Below are positions 24,963-33,450 of a DNA stretch of 64,000 nt, piece by piece (the first letter of the stretch is position 1; each line of letters begins with the position of its first letter). Source of the stretch: DASUPK01 sp963695675 (GTDB taxonomy: Bacteria > Actinomycetota > Thermoleophilia > Solirubrobacterales > 70-9); assembly GCA_963695675.1 (NCBI GenBank), contig CAVOGY010000002.1:186001-250000 (forward strand), given 5' to 3'. The notes below the pieces were generated by a model. The model was not told the DNA's origin and ran no database searches. It saw only the letters and a list, made by a program, of their open reading frames with translations. The position numbers and the translations under genes are program-made.

Positions 24963-24966
24963 GTAT

Positions 24967-25833
24967 CTAGGACCGCGCCTTATCCAGCAGCCGCTCGGCG
25001 AGCCGGTTCATGCCGCGCTCGCGAGCCGCTTTGGCAGCGCCTCGGTAATCGGTGCGCTTGTCCCGGGGGCGGCTGACCTTCGCGGTTCGCAGTGTGGCGA
25101 CGTCCTTGAAGGCGCGCAGCTGGTCCCGGTCGCCGACAAGCGCCATGCGGAGCGCCGGCCGTGTCTCCCTGATGGCGGTGTCGAGAACCTTCTCGAGGGA
25201 TCCGTGCTTGCGGAGCAGCTCCACGGCCGTCTTCTCGCCGACGCCCTTGGCTCCGGGAATGCCGTCCGAAGGATCGCCGCGGAGCGCGATCAGGTCGGGG
25301 ACGAGCTTGGGTGGGATCCCGTAGCGCTCCTTCACCTCCGCCGGGCCCATCGGCTGCCCGCCCTGCGTGCCGGTGCTGACGTAGAGGACCTTGGTGGAGC
25401 CGCTCGCGCACTGGAACATGTCGCGATCGCCGGTCATCAGCAGGCTCCGGCCGCCTGCCTTCCGCTCCTTCTCGGCCAGGGAACCGAGCAGGTCGTCTGC
25501 CTCGAGGGTCTCGCTCGTCGCGATCTTCCAGCCGAAGGCCCCGAAGAAGTCGGCGGAGTCCTCCCACTGCGGGCGCAGCTCGTCCGGGAAGGCCGCCTCA
25601 CGGTCGGCGTGGTAGGCCGGGAAGAGCTCCAGTCGGTACGCGGCGGCATCGGGGCCGAAGCAGAGCACCACGGCCCGCGGGTCGTGTGTCTCGACCTCGC
25701 GGAGGATCAGGTTGGCGGTGCCGAGCAGCGCGTTGACCGGATTGCCGGCCGGTCCCTTGATCGACTTTGGCAGGGCGTAGAACGCCCGAAAGAGCATCGA
25801 GGGGGCATCGACCGCGAGCAGGGGGCGTGGCAC
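24967..25833 (-). CDS. 5'-3' exonuclease (flap-endonuclease-like, polymerase I N-domain family)
   Basis: 288 residues. N-terminal LLAVDAPSMLFRAFYALP, then LEADDLLGSLAEKERKAGG, MTGDRDMFQC and LRGDPSDGIPGAKGVGEKTA carry the clustered acidic metal ligands and the helix-hairpin-helix of this family. It is a stand-alone copy without polymerase domains, expected to remove RNA primers or flaps. The start is GTG; TAGCGT on the - strand (bases 25841-25846) lies 7 bases before it, fitting a leaderless mRNA. Confidence 0.9.
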   Translation of the reverse strand: MPRPLLAVDAPSMLFRAFYALPKSIKGPAGNPVNALLGTANLILREVETHDPRAVVLCFGPDAAAYRLELFPAYHADREAAFPDELRPQWEDSADFFGAFGWKIATSETLEADDLLGSLAEKERKAGGRSLLMTGDRDMFQCASGSTKVLYVSTGTQGGQPMGPAEVKERYGIPPKLVPDLIALRGDPSDGIPGAKGVGEKTAVELLRKHGSLEKVLDTAIRETRPALRMALVGDRDQLRAFKDVATLRTAKVSRPRDKRTDYRGAAKAARERGMNRLAERLLDKARS

Positions 25834-25930
25834 GCCGCGGACGCTAACGCGAGACGCGCATCGGAGGATGTCGGGCAGCGCGACCGCGCCGAGTCGTCCC
25901 TTGTCGCCGAGTCGTTAAGGTCGCCCGGCG

Positions 25931-26491
25931 ATGAGCCCGGACCCGCGGATTCCGCCGCTACCTCCCTCGGAGTGGAAGGGCGACCTCGAGCGGATCCTGG
26001 AGGCGACCCCGCCAGGAACCGACCAGCGGCTGGGCGAGAACAACATCTTCCCGACCTTCGCGAAGCATCCCGACCTCTTCCGCGCCTGGCTGCCGTTCGG
26101 CGGCTTTCTGCTGACGGCGGGTAGGCTCCCCGGCCGCGACCGCGAGCTGCTCATCCTGCGCACGGCCGTCCTCTGCGACTCCTCGTACGAATGGGGCCAG
26201 CACGTGCGGATCTCGCTCGACGGCGGCATCGACCGCCAGACGATCGGTCGCGTCCTCGAGGGGCCGGACGCCGACGGCTGGAGCACGCACGACGCGGCTC
26301 TGGTGCGCGCCGCCGACGAGCTTCATCAGGATTCGCGAATCTCCGACCCCACATGGGGGGCGCTCGCCGAGGCCTATGACGCCGAGCAACTGATCGAGGC
26401 GACCATGGTCGTGGGCCATTACCACATGCTCGCGTTCGCGCTGAACAGCTTCGGGGTCGAGCTCGACGAGGGCCTCGAGCCGCTGCCCTAG
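25931..26491 (+). CDS. Carboxymuconolactone-decarboxylase-family protein
   Basis: 186 residues of the all-helical CMD/AhpD fold: GRDRELLILRTAVLCDSSYEWGQHV is the diagnostic segment, with Glu-Trp-Gly-Gln-His but only one cysteine, so AhpD-type disulfide peroxidase activity is unlikely. Close relatives are annotated only as CMD-family proteins. Followed after 2 bases by the SRPBCC gene. Confidence 0.82.
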   Translation: MSPDPRIPPLPPSEWKGDLERILEATPPGTDQRLGENNIFPTFAKHPDLFRAWLPFGGFLLTAGRLPGRDRELLILRTAVLCDSSYEWGQHVRISLDGGIDRQTIGRVLEGPDADGWSTHDAALVRAADELHQDSRISDPTWGALAEAYDAEQLIEATMVVGHYHMLAFALNSFGVELDEGLEPLP

Positions 26492-26493
26492 CC

Positions 26494-26943
26494 GTGAAGC
26501 CGGTCACCGTTTCGGTCGAGGTGCCCAATCCGCCCCAGCATGTCTACGACTTCCTCGAGGTGCTCGGCAACCACGAGCGCTTCATGGACCATTTCATGGT
26601 CGACTGGGAACTCTCGGGGCCGAGACGGGGCGTGGGAGCGAAGGCCAACGTCCGGGTGAAGGCCACGGCTGAGAAGGACTGGACCGACGTCGAGATCGTC
26701 GAGGCCGACGCCGGCCGCAGGCTGGTTGAGGAGACCGTCGGCGGTCCGAGCGCCAAGCGCCGCACACGGGGGACCTACCACCTGGAGGGCCTGCAAGGCG
26801 GCGGAACCCGGATAACCTTCGAGCTCGAGTTCGTCGAGCTTCCGACCGGCGAGCGGCTGATGGGGCCCGTGCAGCGCGCCTATGTGCGCCGCGTGAATGG
26901 CAAGGGCATGAAGCGCCTTTCTGAGCAGCTGTCGGCGATCTAG
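26494..26943 (+). CDS. SRPBCC-fold (polyketide cyclase/START-like) protein
   Basis: 149 residues starting from GTG at 26494, 2 bases after the CMD gene. VSVEVPNPPQHVYDFLEVLGNHERFMDHFM is the usual opening of the hydrophobic-cavity helix-grip fold; RITFELEFVELPTGERLMGPV forms the later strands and the last helix follows. Ligand unknown; probably in one operon with the CMD gene. Confidence 0.75.
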   Translation: MKPVTVSVEVPNPPQHVYDFLEVLGNHERFMDHFMVDWELSGPRRGVGAKANVRVKATAEKDWTDVEIVEADAGRRLVEETVGGPSAKRRTRGTYHLEGLQGGGTRITFELEFVELPTGERLMGPVQRAYVRRVNGKGMKRLSEQLSAI

Positions 26944-26959
26944 CTACATTCCCGGGCCG

Positions 26960-27466
26960 ATGGGGGTAGGGCGATCCCTTCTCTTGATGCTGGGCGCGGC
27001 GGCGCTGCTCGCCGTTCTCGGCGGTTGCGGTTCGGACTCGAGCGGGGAGAGCAGCGGCACTGCCGTCCAGAGCAGCACTGCCGCCCAGGCGTCGATCCCG
27101 CCGATCACCTCGCCGATCGCGACAACCACGACGAAGGCCACCACGACGACCAGCGGCAAGAAGAAAGCACCGCCGACGACGACCAGCACCGGCGGCTCGG
27201 CCCCGTGCACGATCCCGGACGCCTACCAGGACTTCAAGTTCACGGGGCTCGACTGTTCGGCGGCGGTCGCAGTGGCGACGGCCTGGGATCAGAACGGCAA
27301 GGACTGCAACACCGTCGACAACCCGAACGTCGACGCGGGGTACCACCGCACCTGCTCGGTCGAGGGCTTCAGCTGCACGGCGAAGCGCGACGTCCACTCC
27401 GACGCGCGCTTCGTCAGCTGCACCCAGGGCGGCCAGAGCATCCGCTTCACCTGGCTTCCTGCCTAG
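26960..27466 (+). CDS. Predicted lipoprotein, unknown function
   Basis: 168 residues. Residues 1-23 form a lipoprotein signal (LLLMLGAAALLAVLGGC, lipid-carrying Cys23). A Ser/Thr-rich linker follows (about 24-80), then a small domain with six cysteines that may form three disulfides (CTIPDAY, LDCSAA, DCNTVD, RTCSV, FSCTA, VSCTQ). Expected on the outer face of the cytoplasmic membrane. TACATT 9 bases before the ATG could be its -10 box. Confidence 0.75.
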   Translation: MGVGRSLLLMLGAAALLAVLGGCGSDSSGESSGTAVQSSTAAQASIPPITSPIATTTTKATTTTSGKKKAPPTTTSTGGSAPCTIPDAYQDFKFTGLDCSAAVAVATAWDQNGKDCNTVDNPNVDAGYHRTCSVEGFSCTAKRDVHSDARFVSCTQGGQSIRFTWLPA

Positions 27467-27547
27467 GTGTAGGTCCTCGGCCGACTCGACTGGGTGCGCC
27501 TTCCCTCCGCATCAGCGCGCCCCGGCTAGGCTCTTCCAGGAGGACGA

Positions 27548-28486
27548 GTGGACGAGGAACCCTCTCCGATAAGTAGCTCCGAGCCGGAGCGAGCGCAGCC
27601 AGAAGCCTCAGCCCGATCCAGCCGCAACGGCACCCTCGGCTCCCTGTTGGAATCGACCGGGCGCGCCTTCGCGCCGGTGGCGCGCGCCGGATGGCACGGC
27701 GCCCGAGGGGTCGCGAGGCGGCTTGGTTTCGATCGGGCGATCGAGCGGGGTGTCGACAGCGCCCTGGACAGCGAGACGGCCGCCCGGGCGACCGAGAGGC
27801 TGCTTGACAACGAGACCAGCAAGCGCGTCTGGGACACGGTTCTGGAGAGCGACGAGGCGCAGAAGCTCGTCGAGCGCGTCGCCGATGCGCCCGAGATCCG
27901 TGAGGCGATCGCCAAACAGGGGATTGGCGTGGTCGAAGATCTCCGGCGAGGGGTGAGGAGCGCGGCCAGACGAATCGACACCGTCCTCGAGCGGGTGGCC
28001 CGACGCGTGCTCCGCCGGCCGGTGCGGGAGCGCCGCCCGATCTACGCCGGCGCCTTCAGCAGGCTGCTCGCGCTCGGCATCGATGCCGGCGTCGTCTATG
28101 GCTCCCTCCTAGTGATCACGGCGGCGATCGCGTTCCTGATCTCGATCTTCCGGTCGGGGGATCAGCACGCCGGGACCTTCGTGCTCGCGCTCGGCTTCGT
28201 CGCCTGGTCGCTGATCGCCGTCACCTATCTCGTGATCTTCTGGTCCGGCGCCGGGCGGACGCCCGGGATGTCATTCGTCGCCATCCGGATGCTCTCCGAG
28301 GACGGGCAGCCCGTCAGGCCGGGCCAGGCATTGCGGCGCGTGATCTGGCTGCCGATCTCGGCTCTCCCCGTGCTGCTCGGCTTCTGGGGCATCCTCTTCG
28401 ACCGCGAGCGCCGCGGCTGGCCCGACCGCCGGGCACACACGGTCGTCTGCTACGCCGACCCGGAGCTCGACAAGGACCTCGTTTAG
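27548..28486 (+). CDS. RDD-family membrane protein
   Basis: 312 residues. The GTG at 27548 follows AGGAGG (27538-27543). The N-terminal 165 residues are hydrophilic and helical with Arg/Glu-rich repeats; the RDD domain follows (FSRLLALGIDAGVVYGSLLV, two to three membrane segments, TPGMSFVAIRML, then RRGWPDRRAHTVV). RDD proteins are thought to move or exchange ions or small solutes; nothing here narrows it. TAGGCT at 27527-27532 may be the -10 box. Confidence 0.8.
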   Translation: MDEEPSPISSSEPERAQPEASARSSRNGTLGSLLESTGRAFAPVARAGWHGARGVARRLGFDRAIERGVDSALDSETAARATERLLDNETSKRVWDTVLESDEAQKLVERVADAPEIREAIAKQGIGVVEDLRRGVRSAARRIDTVLERVARRVLRRPVRERRPIYAGAFSRLLALGIDAGVVYGSLLVITAAIAFLISIFRSGDQHAGTFVLALGFVAWSLIAVTYLVIFWSGAGRTPGMSFVAIRMLSEDGQPVRPGQALRRVIWLPISALPVLLGFWGILFDRERRGWPDRRAHTVVCYADPELDKDLV

Positions 28487-28513
28487 CGGGCGAGCGCTAC
28501 TTCCGGCGTTCCC

Positions 28514-28810
28514 CTAGACCGGCTCGTCGAGCAGCTCGTTCGCTTCGCTCCAGCGGCCCGGCGGTACGCGAAGGGCGATGTCGCCGCGGCCGAATTCGTC
28601 GACCGGATGATCCGAGGTGATCACCGCATCGAGGCCCGCGTCGGTGAGCTGCTGGCGCCAGGCGCGGGCCGTCTCCAGGTCCTCGAAATCTCGCACGACG
28701 TCCCAGTCGTCGTAGCTCGTGTCGCCGACGTGGAGCTCCGCCAGGCCGTCGGGATGGAGTGGGCCCGTGCCCATGCCGATCAGCCCGCGCAGCTTGTCGC
28801 CCAGACCCAT
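28514..28810 (-). CDS. Small conserved-type protein, DUF2007-like
   Basis: 98 residues. The second half (WDVVRDFEDLETARAWRQQL, then GLDAVITSDHP and VPPGRWSEANELLDE) has the ferredoxin-like beta-alpha-beta pattern of DUF2007 putative signal-transducing proteins; the assignment is by pattern only. It lies 9 bases upstream of the SDR gene stop on the other side, reading the same way as that gene. No known role. Confidence 0.6.
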   Translation of the reverse strand: MGLGDKLRGLIGMGTGPLHPDGLAELHVGDTSYDDWDVVRDFEDLETARAWRQQLTDAGLDAVITSDHPVDEFGRGDIALRVPPGRWSEANELLDEPV

Positions 28811-28819
28811 GTAGCCCCT

Positions 28820-29665
28820 CTAGGCCGCGGCCTGGATCCCGGTGAGCTCGGCGGAGAGCTCGCGCAGCTGCCGCCTGGCGTCCGGGTCCTCGGCCTGGGG
28901 AAGCGGCGCCGACTCGCTCGTCCCGTCGAAGTAGTGACCGTTGACCCCCTCCACCTCGGGGGAGGAGATCAGCCGCATGGTCGCTGCAATGCCGTCCTCC
29001 AACGGGGTCACCGGCTCGATCCCGGCCCTTTGGACCATGTTGGTCGGCATGTACGTCCCAGGGTGCAGGCAGTTGGCCGTGACGCCGCTGCCCTCGAGCT
29101 CCTCGGCCAGGTCGAAGGTGAGCATCACCAGGGCGAGCTTGCTCTGGCCGTATGCCTGGACGCCGCTGTAGGTCTGCTCGAGCATCACGTCGTCGAAGTC
29201 GATCGGAGCCTGGCCGGCCGAGGTCACGTTGACGATCCGCGATGGGGCCGAGCGCTCGATCAACGGCAGCAGACGGCGGGCGAGCAGGAAGGGTGCGAGG
29301 TAGTTGACCGCGAAGGTCAGCTCGTAGCCGTCGGCGCTCTCCTCACGCCCGCCCGCGGTGCCGATCCCGGCATTGTTGACGAGCACGTCGATGCCGTCCT
29401 CCTCGAGCAGGGAGTCAGCGAGCTGTCGGACCTCGTCCAGCGAGGAGAGATCTGCCCCCCGCCACTCCAGCTCGCCGTTGATGCGAGGGCGCGCGCCAGC
29501 GCGACCCGTTTTATGCTGGCGCAGCTCCTCTATCAGCTCCCCTCCCTTCTCCTCATTTCGTCCGTGGAGGATCAGGCGCGCGCCGCTCGGTGCCAGCTCG
29601 CTTGCGAGTCCCTTGCCGAGACCGTCAGTCGCCCCGGTGATCACGATCGTCCGCTGGTCGCCCAC
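28820..29665 (-). CDS. Short-chain dehydrogenase/reductase
   Basis: 281 residues with all SDR landmarks: TGATDGLGKGLA (nucleotide binding), VNNAGIG, the catalytic Ser in NVTSAGQ and Tyr-x-x-x-Lys in YGQSKLALV. Arg residues after the first strand suggest NADP. It resembles the retinol-dehydrogenase/WWOX-like group. The start is GTG with GGGGGAG 9 bases upstream. Substrate unknown. Confidence 0.85.
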   Translation of the reverse strand: MGDQRTIVITGATDGLGKGLASELAPSGARLILHGRNEEKGGELIEELRQHKTGRAGARPRINGELEWRGADLSSLDEVRQLADSLLEEDGIDVLVNNAGIGTAGGREESADGYELTFAVNYLAPFLLARRLLPLIERSAPSRIVNVTSAGQAPIDFDDVMLEQTYSGVQAYGQSKLALVMLTFDLAEELEGSGVTANCLHPGTYMPTNMVQRAGIEPVTPLEDGIAATMRLISSPEVEGVNGHYFDGTSESAPLPQAEDPDARRQLRELSAELTGIQAAA

Positions 29666-29694
29666 TGTCAGCTGGCTCCCCCGGGTGCCCTCGC

Positions 29695-30153
29695 CTAATC
29701 GCCCAGCTCGACGCGCTCGATCACCTGTGGCTCGGTGGGGCGGTCGCCGGGACCGGTCTCGGTTCCCTCGATCGCGTCGACCAAATCCATTCCGTCCGTG
29801 ACCTCACCGAAGACGGTGTGCTTGCCATCGAGCCAGGGCGCGGCGTCGGTGGTGACGATGAAGAACTGTGAGCCGTTTGTGTTGGGCCCGGCGTTCGCCA
29901 TCGCGAGCGCGCCGCGGACGACCTTGTGGTCGTTGATCTCGTCGTCGAACGTGTAGCCAGGGCCGCCCGTTCCGGTCCCCTCGGGATCGCCGCCCTGGAT
30001 CATGAAGTCCTTGATCACGCGGTGGAAGATCAGGCCGTCGTAGAAGCCGTCGCCCGCCAGCTTGCGGAAGTTCTCGACGGTCTTCGGTGCGTCCTCGTCG
30101 AAGAAGCTGACGGTGATTGGGCCGGCGCTGGTGTGGAGGGTGGCCTCTGACAT
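29695..30153 (-). CDS. Cyclophilin-type peptidyl-prolyl cis-trans isomerase
   Basis: 152 residues, cytoplasmic form without signal peptide. The ATG at 30153 gives MSEATLHTSAGPITV, the usual start, so the 17 upstream codons are not included. FHRVIKDFMIQGGDPEGTGTGGPGY and MANAGPNTNGSQFFI contain the catalytic Arg, Phe, Met, Gln and Phe of cyclophilins; the active-site Trp is replaced by His in the segment after W-L-D-G-K-H. Speeds proline isomerisation in protein folding. Confidence 0.93.
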   Translation of the reverse strand: MSEATLHTSAGPITVSFFDEDAPKTVENFRKLAGDGFYDGLIFHRVIKDFMIQGGDPEGTGTGGPGYTFDDEINDHKVVRGALAMANAGPNTNGSQFFIVTTDAAPWLDGKHTVFGEVTDGMDLVDAIEGTETGPGDRPTEPQVIERVELGD

Positions 30154-30247
30154 GAACGGAATGGGTCGCTCCTCGGCTCCGCCGGCGGAGCGCCCTCGCA
30201 TCACCCTAGCCGACGACCGCCGTCAACCCGCGCCGACCGCCCGACTA

Positions 30248-31720
30248 TCAAGCGGGTTTCGCCTCGGCCTTGCCTCCTCGGCGCACCCTCGCATCATCCG
30301 GCAGCCAGGGCCTGCGCCAGCCCCCGTACCCATGCAGCAGGTTCGAGGCTCCCTCCGGGCCCCAGGTCCCTCGCCGGTAAAACTCGAGCTGGCAGGGGTT
30401 GTCGAGCAGTGGCTGCACAATCCTCCACGTCTGCAGCACCATGTCCTCGCGGGCGAAGCGCTGCTGGTTGCCGGCGAGCGCGTCGGCGAGAAGCCGCTCA
30501 TAGGGCCCGGGCTGGTCGCCGAACTGCTCCTTGAAGAGCAGGTCGAGGTGCACCCTCCGCAGCGCGTCCTGCCCCGGCTGTTTGGCCTCGAGCAGAAAGA
30601 AGGCCCCGGGGTCGGGATCGATGCGGAGGACGATCTCGTCGGTCTTTGGGATCGGGCCCCCGCCGATCCCGATTTGCGGAGGGCTCTGGAGGACCACGCG
30701 CACCTCGGTGACCTTCTCCGCCAGCTGCTTGCCGGCGCGGATGAAGAATGGGACCCCGAACCAGCGCCAGTTCTGAATGTCCAGCCGGAGGGCCGCGAAC
30801 GTCTCCGTGGTGGAGTTTGGATCCACCCCCTCGATCTCGCGGTAGCCCTCGTACTGGCCGCGCACGTAGCGACTCGGGTTCGCGTCGAGGATCGCCCTGA
30901 ACAGGTCGAGCTTCGCGTCGCGGATCGCATCGGTGTTGGCGCCCCCCGAGGGAGGCTCCATGGCGACCAGCGCGAGCGTCTGCAGGATGTGGTTTTGGAC
31001 GACGTCGCGCAGGGCGCCGACGGAGTCGTAGAAGCTGCCGCGGTCGTCGACTCCGAAGTCCTCCGCCATCGTGATCTGGACCGACTCGACGTAGCGGCGG
31101 TTCCAGATCGGCTCGAATACGGAGTTGGCGAAGCGCAGGTAGGTGATGTCCTGCACCGGCTCTTTGCCGAGGAAGTGGTCGATTCGGTAGATCTGATCCT
31201 CGTCAAGGACCTGGTGGATCTGGTCGTTGAGTTCGATCGCAGACTGGAGGTCGTGTCCGAACGGTTTCTCGATCACCACCCGGGCGCCCTTCGTCAGACC
31301 TGCGCTGCCGAGGCCCTGGATCACTCCGGCGAAGAGCGAGGGCGGGATCTCAAGGTAAAAGACCGGGTGCTTCGCCGGGGAGAGCGCCTTCTTCAGCCGC
31401 TCGTAGGTGGCCTTGTCCATGTAGTCCCCCTGCACGTAACTCAGACAGTCGGCGAACTTCTTGAATGCGTCCTCGTCGATCCCGCCCTGCTGTCTCGCCT
31501 CGATCCGCGCCTCGATGACCTCGCGCGCGTGCTGCCGCAGGTCGTCGTCGCTCCAATCGGTGCGCCCGACGCCGATCACGGGCACCTTGAGCGTGCCGTT
31601 CTCGCACAGGTCGTACAGGGCCTTCAACGTCATCTTCTTCGCCAGGTCGCCGGTGATCCCGAAAATCACCAGGGCATCGCCGTGTGTGCCGGCCGGCGGG
31701 CCTGAATTCGTCTGGGCCAC
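30248..31720 (-). CDS. zwf: Glucose-6-phosphate 1-dehydrogenase
   Basis: 490 residues. GITGDLAKK binds NADP; the active-site signature RIDHFLGKE is intact; VIEKPFGHD and RYVRGQYEGYR are also typical. First step of the oxidative pentose phosphate pathway, making NADPH. The start is GTG at 31720; on the - strand TAGGTT (bases 31727-31732) lies 6 bases before it, so the mRNA is probably leaderless. Divergent from gnd with only a 36-base gap. No opcA follows, unlike many actinobacterial zwf operons. Confidence 0.96.
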   Translation of the reverse strand: MAQTNSGPPAGTHGDALVIFGITGDLAKKMTLKALYDLCENGTLKVPVIGVGRTDWSDDDLRQHAREVIEARIEARQQGGIDEDAFKKFADCLSYVQGDYMDKATYERLKKALSPAKHPVFYLEIPPSLFAGVIQGLGSAGLTKGARVVIEKPFGHDLQSAIELNDQIHQVLDEDQIYRIDHFLGKEPVQDITYLRFANSVFEPIWNRRYVESVQITMAEDFGVDDRGSFYDSVGALRDVVQNHILQTLALVAMEPPSGGANTDAIRDAKLDLFRAILDANPSRYVRGQYEGYREIEGVDPNSTTETFAALRLDIQNWRWFGVPFFIRAGKQLAEKVTEVRVVLQSPPQIGIGGGPIPKTDEIVLRIDPDPGAFFLLEAKQPGQDALRRVHLDLLFKEQFGDQPGPYERLLADALAGNQQRFAREDMVLQTWRIVQPLLDNPCQLEFYRRGTWGPEGASNLLHGYGGWRRPWLPDDARVRRGGKAEAKPA

Positions 31721-31726
31721 GACCGC

Positions 31727-31749
31727 AACCTAGCGGACCGGCATAGGAT
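31727..31749. promoter_or_regulatory. Back-to-back leaderless -10 boxes of zwf and gnd
   Basis: On the - strand TAGGTT (31727-31732) stands 6 bases before the zwf GTG; on the + strand TAGGAT (31744-31749) stands 7 bases before the gnd ATG at 31757. The two boxes are 11 bases apart, so the -35 region of each promoter lies inside the other's transcribed region and the two genes may compete or be co-regulated. Confidence 0.5.
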
Positions 31750-31756
31750 GGCCACC

Positions 31757-32776
31757 ATGGCGCAGCTGGGAATGGTCGGCCTCGGCAGGATGGGAGCGAA
31801 CATCGTCCGGCGGCTGATGCGGGACGGCCACGACTGTGTCGTCTATAACCGCACCCCGGAGCCGACCAACCAGCTGGCCGGCGAGGGTGCGGTCCCGACC
31901 TTCTCGCTGCAGGAGCTGACGGAGAAGCTTGATGCTCCGCGGGCGGTTTGGGTGATGGTGCCGGCCGGCCAGGTCACCGAGCAGGTGGTCCACGACGTCG
32001 CCGACGTGCTCGAGTCGGGCGACGCGATCATCGACGGCGGCAACTCCTACTACCGCGACGACATCCGCCGCGCGGCCGAGCTTGCCGAGCGCGGCATCGA
32101 CTACATCGACTGCGGCACCAGCGGCGGCGTCTTCGGGCTCAGGCGCGGCTACTGCCTGATGATCGGCGGGCCGGATGCCGCGGTCGAGCGCCTCGACCCG
32201 ATCTTCGCCTCGGCCGCCCCGGGAGTCGACGCCGCGCAACGGACCCCGGGTCGCAGCGGCGAACTTAGCACCGCCGAGAACGGCTATTTGCACTGCGGCC
32301 CGAGCGGAGCGGGCCACTTCGTGAAGATGGTCCATAACGGGATCGAGTACGGCGTCATGGCCGCCTACGCCGAGGGGCTCAACATCCTCAAGAACGCCAA
32401 CGCCGGCAAGGTGGACCGGGAAGCCGATGCGGAGACCGCCCCACTCGAGCATCCCGAGTACTACCAGTACGACCTCGACATCCCGGAGATCGCCGAGGTC
32501 TGGCGGCGCGGCAGCGTGATCGGCTCATGGCTACTCGACCTGACCGCCGCGTCGCTACAGAAGTCCGGCGACCTCTCCGATTTCGAGGGCCGGGTCTCCG
32601 ACTCCGGCGAGGGACGCTGGACCTCGATCGCGGCGATCGAGGAGGGCGTACCGGCCGGAGTGCTCACCACCGCCCTTTACGAGCGCTTCGCCTCCCGCGA
32701 CCTCGACGACTTCGCAAACCGCGTGCTCTCTGCGCTGCGTTTCCAGTTCGGCGGCCACGCGGAGAAAAAGGAGTGA
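31757..32776 (+). CDS. gnd: 6-phosphogluconate dehydrogenase, short (GntZ-like) form
   Basis: 339 residues; the short prokaryotic form. An ATG at 31748 exists, but 31757 is preferred: it gives MAQLGMVGLGRMGAN, the usual start, and TAGGAT lies 7 bases ahead. GLGRMG binds the cofactor, CGTSGGVFG and the K-M-V-H-N-G-I-E-Y segment are catalytic. Oxidatively decarboxylates 6-phosphogluconate to ribulose 5-phosphate; short forms often prefer NAD. Shares GTGA with pgl. Confidence 0.93.
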   Translation: MAQLGMVGLGRMGANIVRRLMRDGHDCVVYNRTPEPTNQLAGEGAVPTFSLQELTEKLDAPRAVWVMVPAGQVTEQVVHDVADVLESGDAIIDGGNSYYRDDIRRAAELAERGIDYIDCGTSGGVFGLRRGYCLMIGGPDAAVERLDPIFASAAPGVDAAQRTPGRSGELSTAENGYLHCGPSGAGHFVKMVHNGIEYGVMAAYAEGLNILKNANAGKVDREADAETAPLEHPEYYQYDLDIPEIAEVWRRGSVIGSWLLDLTAASLQKSGDLSDFEGRVSDSGEGRWTSIAAIEEGVPAGVLTTALYERFASRDLDDFANRVLSALRFQFGGHAEKKE

Positions 32777-33450
32777 CCGAGCACAGGCTCGAGGTCCTCG
32801 ACGATCCCGAGGCCGTCCACAAGCGCGGCGCCGAGGTGATCGTCGAGGGCGCCAGGGCGGCCGTCTCCGAGCGCGGCCGCTGCGCGCTCGGGGTGAGCGG
32901 TGGCCGCGATCCGTGGCCGATGTTCTCCCAGATCGAGGACCACCAGCTCGACTGGACCAAGACCGAGATTTTCCAGGTGGACGAGCGCGTGGCGCCGGCG
33001 GGCTCCGCCGAGCGCAACCTCACGCACCTGGTGCAGAGCCTCTCGATCGGCACCCAGGGAAGCATTCGCCCGATGCCGGTCACCGACGATGACCTTGACG
33101 CGGCCGCCGACCGCTATGCGGACTTGCTTCCCGACGCCCTCGACCTGGCGCACCTGGGGCTCGGCCCCGATGGCCACACGGCCTCCCTCGTCCCGGGGGA
33201 TCCGGTGCTCGAGGTGACCGACCGGCGGGTCGCGGTGACCGCCGGGGAGTACGAGGGGTCGCGCCGGATGACGCTGACCTACCCGGAGCTGAACCGGGTC
33301 CGCCGGCTGCTCTGGGTGGTCACCGGCGAGGAGAAGCGGGACGCGCTCAGCAAGCTGCTGGCACGTGATCCCTCGATTCCGGCGGGCCGAGTGGAGCCCG
33401 GCGGGGACTCGCTGATCCTCGCCGACCGAGCCGCCGCGCCGGAGGCCTAG
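32773..33450 (+). CDS. pgl: 6-phosphogluconolactonase
   Basis: 225 residues. The GTG at 32773 overlaps the gnd stop (GTGA). ALGVSGGRDPWPMF, the Q-V-D-E-R-V-A-P signature and LGLGPDGHTASLVPG are all diagnostic. It hydrolyses 6-phosphogluconolactone between Zwf and Gnd. Its stop overlaps the convergent DUF899 gene by 4 bases. Confidence 0.93.
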   Translation: MTEHRLEVLDDPEAVHKRGAEVIVEGARAAVSERGRCALGVSGGRDPWPMFSQIEDHQLDWTKTEIFQVDERVAPAGSAERNLTHLVQSLSIGTQGSIRPMPVTDDDLDAAADRYADLLPDALDLAHLGLGPDGHTASLVPGDPVLEVTDRRVAVTAGEYEGSRRMTLTYPELNRVRRLLWVVTGEEKRDALSKLLARDPSIPAGRVEPGGDSLILADRAAAPEA

